In this document: positions 36,399-44,375 of the stretch, piece by piece
Layout of the letters: each line of letters starts with the position of its first letter
Position numbering within the stretch: position 1 is the first letter of the stretch
From: JAEUIT01 sp034439815
Lineage (GTDB): Bacteria; Planctomycetota; Phycisphaerae; Phycisphaerales; SM1A02
Direction of reading: 5' to 3'
DNA: 64,000 nucleotides
Assembly: GCA_034439815.1 (NCBI GenBank)
Contig: JAWXBD010000091.1
Coordinates: forward strand, 10,754 to 74,753
Notes under the pieces: generated by a model
What the model saw: only the letters and a program-made list of their open reading frames with translations
The model's database searches: none
What the model was told of the DNA's origin: nothing
Program-made: the position numbers and the translations under genes

Positions 36399-37696
36399 GA
36401 ACGCTTCGTCCGTAAGTCGTCCTTCGAACGAACGCGCCGGTCGCGGGCGCGACGCTGATGCGCCTGCGCGAACTCGTCCGATGCGAGCGCGCCGACGATC
36501 GAGATCTCGCCGGCGAGGATCAGGGCAGTGCAGACCTCGGCGAGTGCCCGCGCCTGCCCCGTTCCGCGAAGGCCGAGAATAGCGAGGCACGCGTCGGCGC
36601 TCGGGAGCCCCGTACCGCCGCCGACGGTGCCGACCATCAGGTTCGGAAGCGTCACCGACACGTAGAGCCCTCCGCTCGCATCGACCTCCATGCGCGTCGT
36701 GCCGACCGCCGACTCGGCGACGCACGCGGCGTCCTGACCGCACGCGATGAAGAGCGCGGCGAGCCCGTTCGCGAAGTGCCCCTGTATGCCGAGGCATCCG
36801 CTCAGAATGCCGCCCACCGCAGACATGCGCCAGTATTCGGCCATCCGTGCGGGCGTCGTGCGCAGGCTGCGCTCGACGAGCTCCTTCGGCACAATCGCCT
36901 CGGCCGTGACCTTCCGCCCGCGCGTGAGGAGGAACGATTGGGCGCAGGCTTTCTTGTCCCCGGACATGTTGGCCTCGACGAACATCGTCGTCGGCTTGAT
37001 AGGCGCATGACTCGCGATCCACTTGCAGATCGCCTGCGTCGCGAAGGTCACCATGTTTTGACCGCTCGCGTCGCCCGTGCGGAATTCGAAGGCGATGTAC
37101 ACCCAGCGCCCGTCGATCGTGACGCGCAGGTCGATGAGCTCACCATGCTCCGTCGTCGTCGCGGCGACGGCGCGAAACTCGTCGAACCGCTCGATCGCCC
37201 ACACGACGAACCGCCCTGCGTCCGTGAGCGACGCGAAGACGAATCCCGGCGTGCGCAGAACCGATTCATTCAACACCATTGCCGCACAGCCGCCCGCGGC
37301 CGTGACGATCGCCGCACCGCGGTCGTAGGAGGCGACGAGCGCGGCCTCGGTGGTCGCGAGGGGAACGTAGTACTCACCGTGTGCGAACAGTCCGCGCACG
37401 CGCAGTGGGCCCGCCACACCGACCGGCACCTTGGCCGTGCCGATGAAGCCTTCGATCGCCGCACTGTGATGCGCAACGTGGTCGAGATCGTCCGCGTCGA
37501 AAAGCGCAGCGCGCGTTTCCGCGTCGACGCCAAGGGCCTTCCATCGCGCCTCGATCGCCTTCGCCGATGCACCGGGCCGGAGCCGCGGTCGCGACGCAAT
37601 GCCTTCTCCACGTTGATCCAGCATGAGCCGGTCGAGGTCGCGACCTCGTCGCGCAATCTCAAGATGTTCCAGCGCCCGCCGTCGCTCCGTGGACAC
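36395..37696 (-). CDS. HMG-CoA reductase, class I type
   Basis: HMG-CoA reductase makes mevalonate from HMG-CoA with two NADPH. This 433-residue soluble enzyme keeps all four catalytic residues: Glu in PLATTEAALVAS (Glu117), Lys in MSGDKKACAQ (about 248-249), Asp in CGQDAACVAES (Asp322) and His in AQAHQRR (His413). IEGFIGTAKVPVGVAGPL corresponds to ENVIG...PVGVAGPL, and VGTVGGGTGLPSADACL is intact. There are no other mevalonate-pathway genes in the window. It starts with GTG at 37696 after an AAAGGGAAA ribosome site, and its stop overlaps ubiA by 4 nt. Confidence 0.92.
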   Translation of the reverse strand: MSTERRRALEHLEIARRGRDLDRLMLDQRGEGIASRPRLRPGASAKAIEARWKALGVDAETRAALFDADDLDHVAHHSAAIEGFIGTAKVPVGVAGPLRVRGLFAHGEYYVPLATTEAALVASYDRGAAIVTAAGGCAAMVLNESVLRTPGFVFASLTDAGRFVVWAIERFDEFRAVAATTTEHGELIDLRVTIDGRWVYIAFEFRTGDASGQNMVTFATQAICKWIASHAPIKPTTMFVEANMSGDKKACAQSFLLTRGRKVTAEAIVPKELVERSLRTTPARMAEYWRMSAVGGILSGCLGIQGHFANGLAALFIACGQDAACVAESAVGTTRMEVDASGGLYVSVTLPNLMVGTVGGGTGLPSADACLAILGLRGTGQARALAEVCTALILAGEISIVGALASDEFAQAHQRRARDRRVRSKDDLRTKRS

Positions 37697-37732
37697 GATC
37701 GTTTCCCTTTCGTTCGCCCGGTCTCCGAGTCG

Positions 37733-38488
37733 TCAGCCGCGCGCGAAGAGCGCCCGCAGTCGCGACTGCGCTTCTTCCCCCGCGATGATCGCAGCGCTGA
37801 TCTCCGCGGCTTTGTCGAGTACGCCATCTTCGTTGCTGCCGTCCAGCTCGTTGAGCCAGTGCTTGGTCGCTGCAAGCGCTTTCGGCCCGCCCGTGGCCAG
37901 GCGCGTCGCGAGCGCGCGTGCTGTTTCATCGAGCGCGGCGCGTTCACAGAGATGCGTCGCGAGTCCGACGTCAAAGCCTTGCTGCCCTGACATGGTCCCG
38001 CCCGCGAGCAGCATCGCGCGGGCGCGTCCTGCACCGATCCGTTTGATCAGCCACGGTGCGACCACCGCCGGACACACGCCAAGATCGACTTCGGGATAGC
38101 CGACCTTGCATTCTGGATGCGTCACTGAAAAATCGCACACGACCATCAAGCCGCATCCGCCGCCGATCGCGGCGCCCTGCACGCGGGCAATGGTGGGAAC
38201 AGGCAGGCGGCGAACCGCACGCGATACGCGACTTAGCTCACGCAGCATCTCGCCCATCGCGACCGCGTCGCTGGCGACGGCCTTCAGATCCATGCCCGCG
38301 CAGAAGGACTTTCCCGCACCCGTCAGGATCACGACGCGCAGCGACGGTTGCGCGGCGACGCGCTGGACGGCAGCGCCAAGCGCGCGAATGAGCTCCAGCG
38401 ACAACGCATTGCGGGCCTCAGGGCGATTGAGCGTGACAGTGGCGATGCCATCGTCAGCAGTAACGAGTACGAGCTCCGCATTCGGCAT
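37733..38488 (-). CDS. enoyl-CoA hydratase/isomerase (crotonase fold) protein 1
   Basis: The 251-residue crotonase-fold protein has TVTLNRPEARNALS, the oxyanion-hole segment FCAGMDLKAV and VQGAAIGGGCGLMVVCDF. Of the two catalytic glutamates of enoyl-CoA hydratase, the first position is Gly (GGGCGLM). The second is kept (KVGYPEVDLGVCP). It may therefore act as an isomerase, lyase or atypical hydratase. It shares the C-terminal ALAATKxWLNELDGS block with the neighbouring paralogue, so the two arose by duplication. A TACGCT -10 box ends 6 nt before the ATG. Confidence 0.85.
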   Translation of the reverse strand: MPNAELVLVTADDGIATVTLNRPEARNALSLELIRALGAAVQRVAAQPSLRVVILTGAGKSFCAGMDLKAVASDAVAMGEMLRELSRVSRAVRRLPVPTIARVQGAAIGGGCGLMVVCDFSVTHPECKVGYPEVDLGVCPAVVAPWLIKRIGAGRARAMLLAGGTMSGQQGFDVGLATHLCERAALDETARALATRLATGGPKALAATKHWLNELDGSNEDGVLDKAAEISAAIIAGEEAQSRLRALFARG

Positions 38489-38494
38489 GCTTCA

Positions 38495-38500
38495 AGCGTA
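38495..38500 (-). promoter_or_regulatory. -10 box of leaderless promoter (TACGCT) before crotonase 1
   Basis: TACGCT ends 6 nt before ATG 38488 on the minus strand, in the 43-nt gap between the two crotonase genes. It would let the HMG-CoA reductase part of the block be transcribed separately. Confidence 0.45.
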
Positions 38501-38531
38501 TCGAACCGCCACGGGAATCGCCACGCGACGG

Positions 38532-39290
38532 TCATGCGGGCTTGCGGCGCGAGGCCCAGAACGCTCCCAGCATTTGGACGCATTCGTCACCGTCACAGAG
38601 GGACGCAGTGTTCTCCGCTGTGCGATCAAACGCATCGTCCCGATCGCTTCCGTCGAGCTCATTGAGCCAGGCTTTCGTCGCCGCGAGCGCAATCGGACCT
38701 TTATGCCTGAGCTCATCGCACAGCGACGCGGCGAGTGCGGCGGTGTCGGTTGCGTTCGCTGCGCAGTGCGTTGCAAGTCCGATCCGCAACGCCGCCGATC
38801 CGTCGATCAGCTCGGCGGACAGCGTGAGGGGCCGGGCCGCGCCGCCCGTTGCGCTCAGCAGCGTCGGCAGGCTCACGGCCGGTGAGACGCCGATCCGATG
38901 CACCGGATACCCGAGCGTGGCATCAGCAGCGACGCAGACGAAGTCGCACGCGGACAGAAGCGCGCATCCGCCTGCCAGCGCAGCTCCCTGCACCTCCACG
39001 ACGACGACCTGTCGTAGTCGGCGGATCGTCCGATTGAGATGACTGAGGCGGTGAATGAAGCTCGCGAGCAGTCCACGGTTGCTTACGCAGGCGGCAAGAT
39101 CGAAGCCGGCGCAGAACACCGGTCCGTTGCTTCGCAGATGAAGCACCATGCTGGCGTCGTGGTGTTGCAGCGCGGCGAACGCCGCTTCCAAAGCGCGAAA
39201 CATGTCGGCCGATAGCGCGTTCCTTCGCTCGGGGTCGTTCAACGTGACGGTAGCGAGCCGTCCCTGAAGCTGCACGTGTACCAGCGACAC
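38532..39290 (-). CDS. enoyl-CoA hydratase/isomerase (crotonase fold) protein 2, catalytic residues lost
   Basis: This 252-residue paralogue of the neighbouring crotonase has TVTLNDPERRNALSADM, FCAGFDLAACV and VQGAALAGGCALLSACDF. Both usual catalytic glutamate positions are replaced: Ala in AGGCALL and Val in TLGYPVHRIGVSP. Hydratase activity of the standard kind is thus unlikely. It could pair with the other crotonase as a hetero-oligomer or catalyse a decarboxylation like the ECH2-type enzymes of beta-branching cassettes. The GTG start at 39290 is chosen because a TACACT -10 box ends 6 nt upstream. Confidence 0.82.
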   Translation of the reverse strand: MSLVHVQLQGRLATVTLNDPERRNALSADMFRALEAAFAALQHHDASMVLHLRSNGPVFCAGFDLAACVSNRGLLASFIHRLSHLNRTIRRLRQVVVVEVQGAALAGGCALLSACDFVCVAADATLGYPVHRIGVSPAVSLPTLLSATGGAARPLTLSAELIDGSAALRIGLATHCAANATDTAALAASLCDELRHKGPIALAATKAWLNELDGSDRDDAFDRTAENTASLCDGDECVQMLGAFWASRRKPA

Positions 39291-39296
39291 GCGCGG

Positions 39297-39302
39297 AGTG
39301 TA
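39297..39302 (-). promoter_or_regulatory. -10 box of leaderless promoter (TACACT) before crotonase 2
   Basis: TACACT ends 6 nt before the GTG at 39290 and begins directly after the stop region of the preceding glycosyltransferase gene. It is an example of the same layout with a GTG start. Confidence 0.45.
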
Positions 39303-39306
39303 CCGT

Positions 39307-39996
39307 TCACGTGAGCTGCCATTTGGCGAACAGCTTTGCGTTGTCGTCGCCCTGTTCGGAGCGCTCGGTGGCGGAGCGCTCATCGAGCAGCTGATCATGT
39401 TCGACCAGCGCACCCGGACACGGCCGCACTTCCATGCGGGCTTCGTGCCAGATCTTCAACGAGAAGTCAGGATCGGCGCCGTACATGTGAAAGCGTTCGT
39501 CGTAGAACTGCAGGCGCTCGGCGAGATCGCGCCGCACCAGGCCGAAGTTTGCGTAGCACAGTCCGCGCACCTGAAATACGCGAAATGTGCGACCTTCGAC
39601 CTCGAGCTGCTGAAAGACATTGCGGGTTCCGAGACTGTCGTGAAAGAACGCCGCCTGTCCGACCGACGCATGAGCAGGGGCTTGTAGAAATCGGACGGCG
39701 TTGCCCAGAGTGTGCGGCAGCAGACGGCAGTCGTCATTCAGTTGCAGAAGCCACGGACCCGAAGCGACGCGGAAACCCGCGTTCGCCGCACGCACAAAGC
39801 CCGCGCGCGACTCCTGGCGCACGACACGCGCAACCCGGGTTTCGAGCAGCGCATCGGTGCTGGTGTCACCAGCGACAGTCACGCAGATGACCTCGTGCGG
39901 CATCCGTACGGTCGCGACGATCGAGTCCAGACACCGCGCCAGTTCGGCGGCGCGGCGATATGTCGGAATGACGATGGAAACCTCAGGCGCGCTCAC
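39307..39996 (-). CDS. family 2 glycosyltransferase
   Basis: The 229-residue GT-A protein starts VSAPEVSIVIPTYRRAAELA. It has LLQLNDDCRLLP as DXD-like metal site and FHMYGADPDFSLKIWHEA, the ED/DxxW-like acceptor element of rhamnosyltransferase-type GT2s. GTG 39996 was selected because the upstream frame lacks similarity and runs into the divergent gene's leader. It heads the minus-strand block; the plus-strand glycan cluster diverges from a 98-nt gap. It may belong functionally to that glycan cluster rather than to the lipid genes. Confidence 0.8.
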   Translation of the reverse strand: MSAPEVSIVIPTYRRAAELARCLDSIVATVRMPHEVICVTVAGDTSTDALLETRVARVVRQESRAGFVRAANAGFRVASGPWLLQLNDDCRLLPHTLGNAVRFLQAPAHASVGQAAFFHDSLGTRNVFQQLEVEGRTFRVFQVRGLCYANFGLVRRDLAERLQFYDERFHMYGADPDFSLKIWHEARMEVRPCPGALVEHDQLLDERSATERSEQGDDNAKLFAKWQLT

Positions 39997-40094
39997 CGGC
40001 CCATCGTCGGCGAATGCGGTGTCCCGACCCGAAACTTTGCAGCCGCGCGCCGTGCTGCGTCGATGCCGGTTCACTCCATTCTCGGGAGTTGTGC

Positions 40095-42497
40095 ATGTCG
40101 AGCGGGATATCGAGCGCCGCCAATCCCACCGCCCACAGCACTCTTCTCGCCGGCCTTGAGCGGGGCGATGACGCGAGCATCGAGCAGGCATTCGCGCGGC
40201 TGGAGCTCGGCCTCGCGCCGAATGAGCTCATGGCGCTCGTCAAAGCAACCGTAGTTCTCGGACTGGGGAGTCTTGCCGGCACGCTCGTGCGCACGGTCGG
40301 TGCTCCGCTGCTCGCAGATCCCGCTGTCGCCAGACTCGCCGAGCAACTCGATCGGCTGCCCACCGGCATTGTCCCTCAGCATGGCCAGCAACAGAACGTG
40401 CGCGCGAACCGCGCGGTGATCGGGGGGGTGATCGGCAGTGTGACACTTCCAGGCCTGGAAGAAGCGCTGCACGACGACACCATCGTTCCGCTGCGCGATC
40501 GGCAGGGCCGTGTGCAGCTGACCGATCGCGTGGGCGGCAGCGACGGAACGCACAGGATGCTGGTGCCGTTCGCGTTCAATGCGCCGAGTGAGTGGCTCGC
40601 GTCGTTCGGCAGCGCGTGGCCACCTGTCACCGCGCTCGCCGGTGTACCGCTGCCACAGCTGCTCGCTGCGCTCATCGCGGCTCGTAAACCGTCGCATCTG
40701 CCTGCGAAGCTGCTCGTCTTTGAGACCGATGTCCGTGTGATTGCTGCATGGCTTCGCGCTGCGGATCTTACGCGCTGGTTGTTGCCCCGGACCGTCGAGT
40801 GTCATTTCGGTGGCAGCGCGGTCGCGGACTATCTGCAATCGATCGATCAATCGCTCGCCGTGCCACCGGCGCAGCGCATGTTCGTCATCCGGCGCGAGCC
40901 GCTCGCAGCGCAGGGGTCGCTCGATCTCTGCAGGATCAGCCAGCAGCGCTGGACACTCGCGCACCGCGCGTGGACCGAACGGGCGCGACGGCGGGCAGCA
41001 CAGCGGCCGATCGACGAGCGGGCCCGGCGGTTTCGCGCCGCAGCGCGCGGCGAACAGTCGCTCACCGTTGCCGGATTCGTCTGTTCGCACACGACAGTGG
41101 TCGGCAACATGATGCGCGAGCTGCTCGCGGCGTTCGCGGCGAACGGCCACACGACGCTGCTGATGACGGAGCCTGACCCCAGCATGCCGCTCATCGATCT
41201 GACCAGACCATTTGCCGACCATGACATTGATTGCGTCATCGGCATTAACTATCTGCGCCGCCATCCGACGACGCTGGTGCCGATCGAAGTTCCGTACGTC
41301 TGCTGGATGCAGGATCTCGTCAACGAGGCGCAGACTCCCGAGGCTGGCGCGTCACAGGGCGCGATGGATCTGCTCGTTGCGCACAGCGGCGGCTTCTTTG
41401 ACCAGCGCTTTGGGTATCCGACCGGCCAGTCGATCGACGCGCCGAATCTCACGTCGTGGGCCACCTACGGCGCGATCGGTGACACCCCGCGCGAATCGGG
41501 CGCTCCGGACGTTGTCTACATCGGCCACGGCTGGGAATCCGCAGAGGACCTGGCTCGGACGTGTGGTGACACCGCGACCGCGCTCGATCTCCTGCTGGAC
41601 GCCTCGCGGATCTTCCGTGAACGCCTCGCCCGTAACGAGGTCGTTCCAGGCTTCGAGCGCATGCGCGTGCAGATGGACCTCCTGCGCGCCCGCGGCATCG
41701 CGCCGCCACGAGCGGGCCACTTGCTGTACTGGACCATCCAGAGCCTGTATGACCGTTTGTTTCGCCATCAGGCGCTCGACTGGGCTGCGCGATGGTGCGC
41801 AGCGCGCGGCCGCCGCTTTGCGATCTACGGCAAAGGATGGGAGCAGCATCCAACGCTCGGTCAGTATGCCGCGGGTGTCGTCGAGAACGGCCCCGCGCTC
41901 GGACGATTGTGCCGCGACGCAGGCGTGGTGCTTCATGCGAACGGCAACGCGAGTCTGCATCAGCGGCTGCTTGATGGCATCGCCGCCGGCGGCTGTGTGC
42001 TCACGCGCTGGAATCCGGCGGACGATGTTCCACGCTTTGCCCGCCAGCTGCAACATCAGTTGCATGCGACGTCCGTCAAGACGCTGCGCGCTGCAATGGA
42101 ACGCGACGCTGCGCTGCGCGAGGTCGTCTCCGGATTCGAAGCCTCGCTGGGTTGCACTGTCGCGGCGAATCGTGATGCCGACCGCGCGGCGATCCGCGCG
42201 ACCGGGCTCTGGCCGCTCGATACGCTCGAAGACGCCGCGTTCTATCGGCAGCTGAGCGCAGCGAACAGTTTCCTGACGCCGCACGGCGCCGCCGATCTCG
42301 ATGGATTTCACGCAACGACCTATCGCAGCGCCGACGAGCTTGCGTCGCTGCTCGATCGCGTATTCGGCTCACCGGGCGAACGCGACGCGCTGCGGCTCCC
42401 GCTGCGCGGATCAGTCCAGGCGTCGTTCACGATGGAATGGCTTGCGAGCGCGATTGTGGCCAAGATGAGCTCCATGCTTGAGCGGGCCACCGCATGA
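40095..42497 (+). CDS. large glycosyltransferase, CgeB-like C-terminus
   Basis: This 800-residue protein is predicted from ATG 40095 (CGGGAG upstream); the open frame to 40014 has no support. The N-terminal 330 residues are helical, with no recognised domain. From about 345 (LTVAGFVCSHTTVVGNMMRE) a GT-B-like pair of Rossmann domains follows: GINYLRRHPTTLVPIEVPY, CWMQDLVNE and YIGHGWESAED. The C-terminal nucleotide-sugar domain ends with RFAIYGKGWEQHP and VVLHANGNASLHQRLLDGIA, then AGGCVLTRWNPADDV, as in CgeB/DUF3880-type transferases. First gene of the plus-strand glycan cluster. A run of seven Gs lies in its coding region at 40422-40428. Confidence 0.75.
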   Translation: MSSGISSAANPTAHSTLLAGLERGDDASIEQAFARLELGLAPNELMALVKATVVLGLGSLAGTLVRTVGAPLLADPAVARLAEQLDRLPTGIVPQHGQQQNVRANRAVIGGVIGSVTLPGLEEALHDDTIVPLRDRQGRVQLTDRVGGSDGTHRMLVPFAFNAPSEWLASFGSAWPPVTALAGVPLPQLLAALIAARKPSHLPAKLLVFETDVRVIAAWLRAADLTRWLLPRTVECHFGGSAVADYLQSIDQSLAVPPAQRMFVIRREPLAAQGSLDLCRISQQRWTLAHRAWTERARRRAAQRPIDERARRFRAAARGEQSLTVAGFVCSHTTVVGNMMRELLAAFAANGHTTLLMTEPDPSMPLIDLTRPFADHDIDCVIGINYLRRHPTTLVPIEVPYVCWMQDLVNEAQTPEAGASQGAMDLLVAHSGGFFDQRFGYPTGQSIDAPNLTSWATYGAIGDTPRESGAPDVVYIGHGWESAEDLARTCGDTATALDLLLDASRIFRERLARNEVVPGFERMRVQMDLLRARGIAPPRAGHLLYWTIQSLYDRLFRHQALDWAARWCAARGRRFAIYGKGWEQHPTLGQYAAGVVENGPALGRLCRDAGVVLHANGNASLHQRLLDGIAAGGCVLTRWNPADDVPRFARQLQHQLHATSVKTLRAAMERDAALREVVSGFEASLGCTVAANRDADRAAIRATGLWPLDTLEDAAFYRQLSAANSFLTPHGAADLDGFHATTYRSADELASLLDRVFGSPGERDALRLPLRGSVQASFTMEWLASAIVAKMSSMLERATA

Positions 42498-43282
42498 GCC
42501 TCGCGCTCCTCAATCTCGGCTGCGGCAGGCGCCGGCATCCGGCATGGACAAACACGGATCTGCATCCCGAGACGCCGGAGGTGATCACCGTCGACGTTCG
42601 CGCGCCGTTGCCATTTGACGCCGCGGAGTTCGACGCAGCGTACGCGTCGCATGTGCTTGAGCATCTCGCGCCTGATGCAGGTGAGCGACTGGTCCGCGAG
42701 ATGTTTCGCGTTCTCAAACCGCGTGGCGTGATTCGCGTCGTGGTTCCTGATCTCGAGGGCATCTGCCGCAGCTATCTGGGAGAGCTGGAGCGCGCGGCGT
42801 GCGGCGAACCCGAAGCAATCGAGCGGCATGTGTGGATGACGGTCGAGCTCATCGATCAGATGACGCGCACGCGCCCCGGCGGCTTGATGCTGCGGTGGTG
42901 GTTTCAGGAGCACGTGCCGGCGGAGGCGTTCGTCATCGAACGACTTGGGCGCGAGAGCGAGAGCACGATCGCAGAGTTTCGACAGCGCGTGGCGGACGGC
43001 TCAAGGACGCCGATTCCACCGGGACGCTGGACCGACGTTCCGGAGCCGAGCGACGACCAGCTGCTGGCATTTCGCCGAACCGGTGAAGCGCACCGCTGGA
43101 TGTACGACCGGGTCTCGCTCGGCAGACTGCTGGGCGTTGCGGGGTTCGTTGACATTGCTGTGCGTTCCGCGCAGGAATCGCTCGTTCCAGGTTGGACGGA
43201 GTACGGTCTCGACGCTGACGAAAGCGGGCGGGCGCACAAGCCTGATTCGCTCTACCTCGAAGCCGTTCGGCCCGCCGAGTGA
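42494..43282 (+). CDS. class I SAM-dependent methyltransferase
   Basis: The 262-residue product has the SAM motif LLNLGCGRRRHPAWTNTDLH, the Asp-bearing strand VITVDVR, FDAAYASHVLEHL and LVREMFRVLKPRGVIRVVVP, typical of Methyltransf_11-type enzymes in polysaccharide clusters. The C-terminal 120 residues (FRQRVADGSRTP, HRWMYDRVSLGRLL) are of the sort found in glycan methyltransferases. The substrate is unknown. ATG 42494 overlaps the stop of the preceding gene (ATGA), so translation is coupled. A G7 run follows the stop at 43284-43290, and the 133-nt gap to the next gene holds no clear promoter. Confidence 0.82.
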   Translation: MSLALLNLGCGRRRHPAWTNTDLHPETPEVITVDVRAPLPFDAAEFDAAYASHVLEHLAPDAGERLVREMFRVLKPRGVIRVVVPDLEGICRSYLGELERAACGEPEAIERHVWMTVELIDQMTRTRPGGLMLRWWFQEHVPAEAFVIERLGRESESTIAEFRQRVADGSRTPIPPGRWTDVPEPSDDQLLAFRRTGEAHRWMYDRVSLGRLLGVAGFVDIAVRSAQESLVPGWTEYGLDADESGRAHKPDSLYLEAVRPAE

Positions 43283-43415
43283 CGGGGGGGTGATCAAGGC
43301 ACGCAAAGTGCAGTACGTCTGAACAGTCGGCCGATGTTGCCGCATTGTCACAGCACCTTCTGTGGCGTGCCGATCGTGGTGCACGCGCTGGAGGAATCTG
43401 CCCCGGAAACTCTGC

Positions 43416-44375
43416 ATGTCAGCGCTGCGCGTCCCGTCAGACCGGCCCTCGGATCACATCGCCGGGCCGTTGCTCGACGAGGCGCGGGGACTGTGCTGCG
43501 CCGGCGATTTTGACGGTGCGCTGCGCGTGCTGGCGCGCATCAAGGCCCAGCAGACGCCCATTCCCGGTGTCGACGCGCTGCGCAGCCAGTGCTTCGAGGC
43601 GCTCGGGGACGCTTCCAGCGCCGAGCAGGCGCGGCGCGAAGAGGCGCGGTGGTTCGGAGCATCGACGGGAGTGGTGGCCGCGCGTCGCGAACTCCTCGAG
43701 CACACTGATGACGAGACGTGGCTCGCGCGGGCGATCGCCAGCGTGCGCCCGTGGACCATGCTTTCGGAGCGTCGACTGGCGTCCCTGCATGCGCTCGCCC
43801 TCCGCACCGCACGGGAATCGATCGCGGGCGATTATGTGGAATGCGGTGTTGCCGCCGGTGGTTCGAGCGCCCTGCTCCCGGGCTGTGCGACCCGGCACAC
43901 GCCGGCCGCGCCGCCGCGCGTGTGGTGCTTCGACACCTTCAGCGGCATGCCGGCGCCGGGTCCTGAGGACACGGCGCTCGGCGGTGTGAATGCCAACGAT
44001 TCTGGCTGGGGCGCTGGAACGTGCTCGGCGCCGGAAGAGTGTGTCGTGCACGCTGCGGCGCTGTTCGGCGCAGCCGATCGTCTCTGGGTTCGCAAGGGAT
44101 TGTTTCAGGACACACTGCCTCGCGCGGCGGCTGAAATCGGTGCCATCGCGCTCCTGCATCTCGACGGGGACTGGTACGACTCGACGCGCTGCTGTCTTGA
44201 GCATCTCTGGCATCGCATGACACCAGGAGGTTTCGTCCAGATCGACGATTACGGCCATTGGAATGGCTGTCGTCGTGCAGTGGACGAGTTCGTGCAAGCG
44301 CACGGCATCACCGTGGCGATCGAACGCATCGACTACACCGGCGTCTGGCTGCGCGTGCCGGAGTGTCGACGATGA
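43416..44375 (+). CDS. TylF/macrocin-O-methyltransferase family protein
   Basis: Residues about 120-315 form a TylF-type methyltransferase: GDYVECGVAAGGSSALL (SAM loop), VWCFDTFSGMPAPG, DRLWVRKGLFQDTLP, LLHLDGDWYDSTRCCLEHLW and GGFVQIDDYGHWNGCRRAVD. These are the conserved Mg2+ and catalytic aspartate motifs of the family, which methylates sugar hydroxyls. The N-terminal 110 residues (to about HTDDETWL) look TPR-like and helical. ATG 43416 gives 319 residues; no good ribosome site is seen. Its stop overlaps the GT4 start (ATGA). Confidence 0.82.
   Translation: MSALRVPSDRPSDHIAGPLLDEARGLCCAGDFDGALRVLARIKAQQTPIPGVDALRSQCFEALGDASSAEQARREEARWFGASTGVVAARRELLEHTDDETWLARAIASVRPWTMLSERRLASLHALALRTARESIAGDYVECGVAAGGSSALLPGCATRHTPAAPPRVWCFDTFSGMPAPGPEDTALGGVNANDSGWGAGTCSAPEECVVHAAALFGAADRLWVRKGLFQDTLPRAAAEIGAIALLHLDGDWYDSTRCCLEHLWHRMTPGGFVQIDDYGHWNGCRRAVDEFVQAHGITVAIERIDYTGVWLRVPECRR

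Noticed and set aside
40014..40094. N-terminal extension of the CgeB-like glycosyltransferase
   Set aside because: Cysteine- and histidine-rich, no ribosome site, and overlaps the divergent promoter region; ATG 40095 has CGGGAG upstream.
43345..43989. Alternative 214-codon frame over the TylF-like gene
   Set aside because: It is the shadow of the methyltransferase, whose motifs are all in the other frame.
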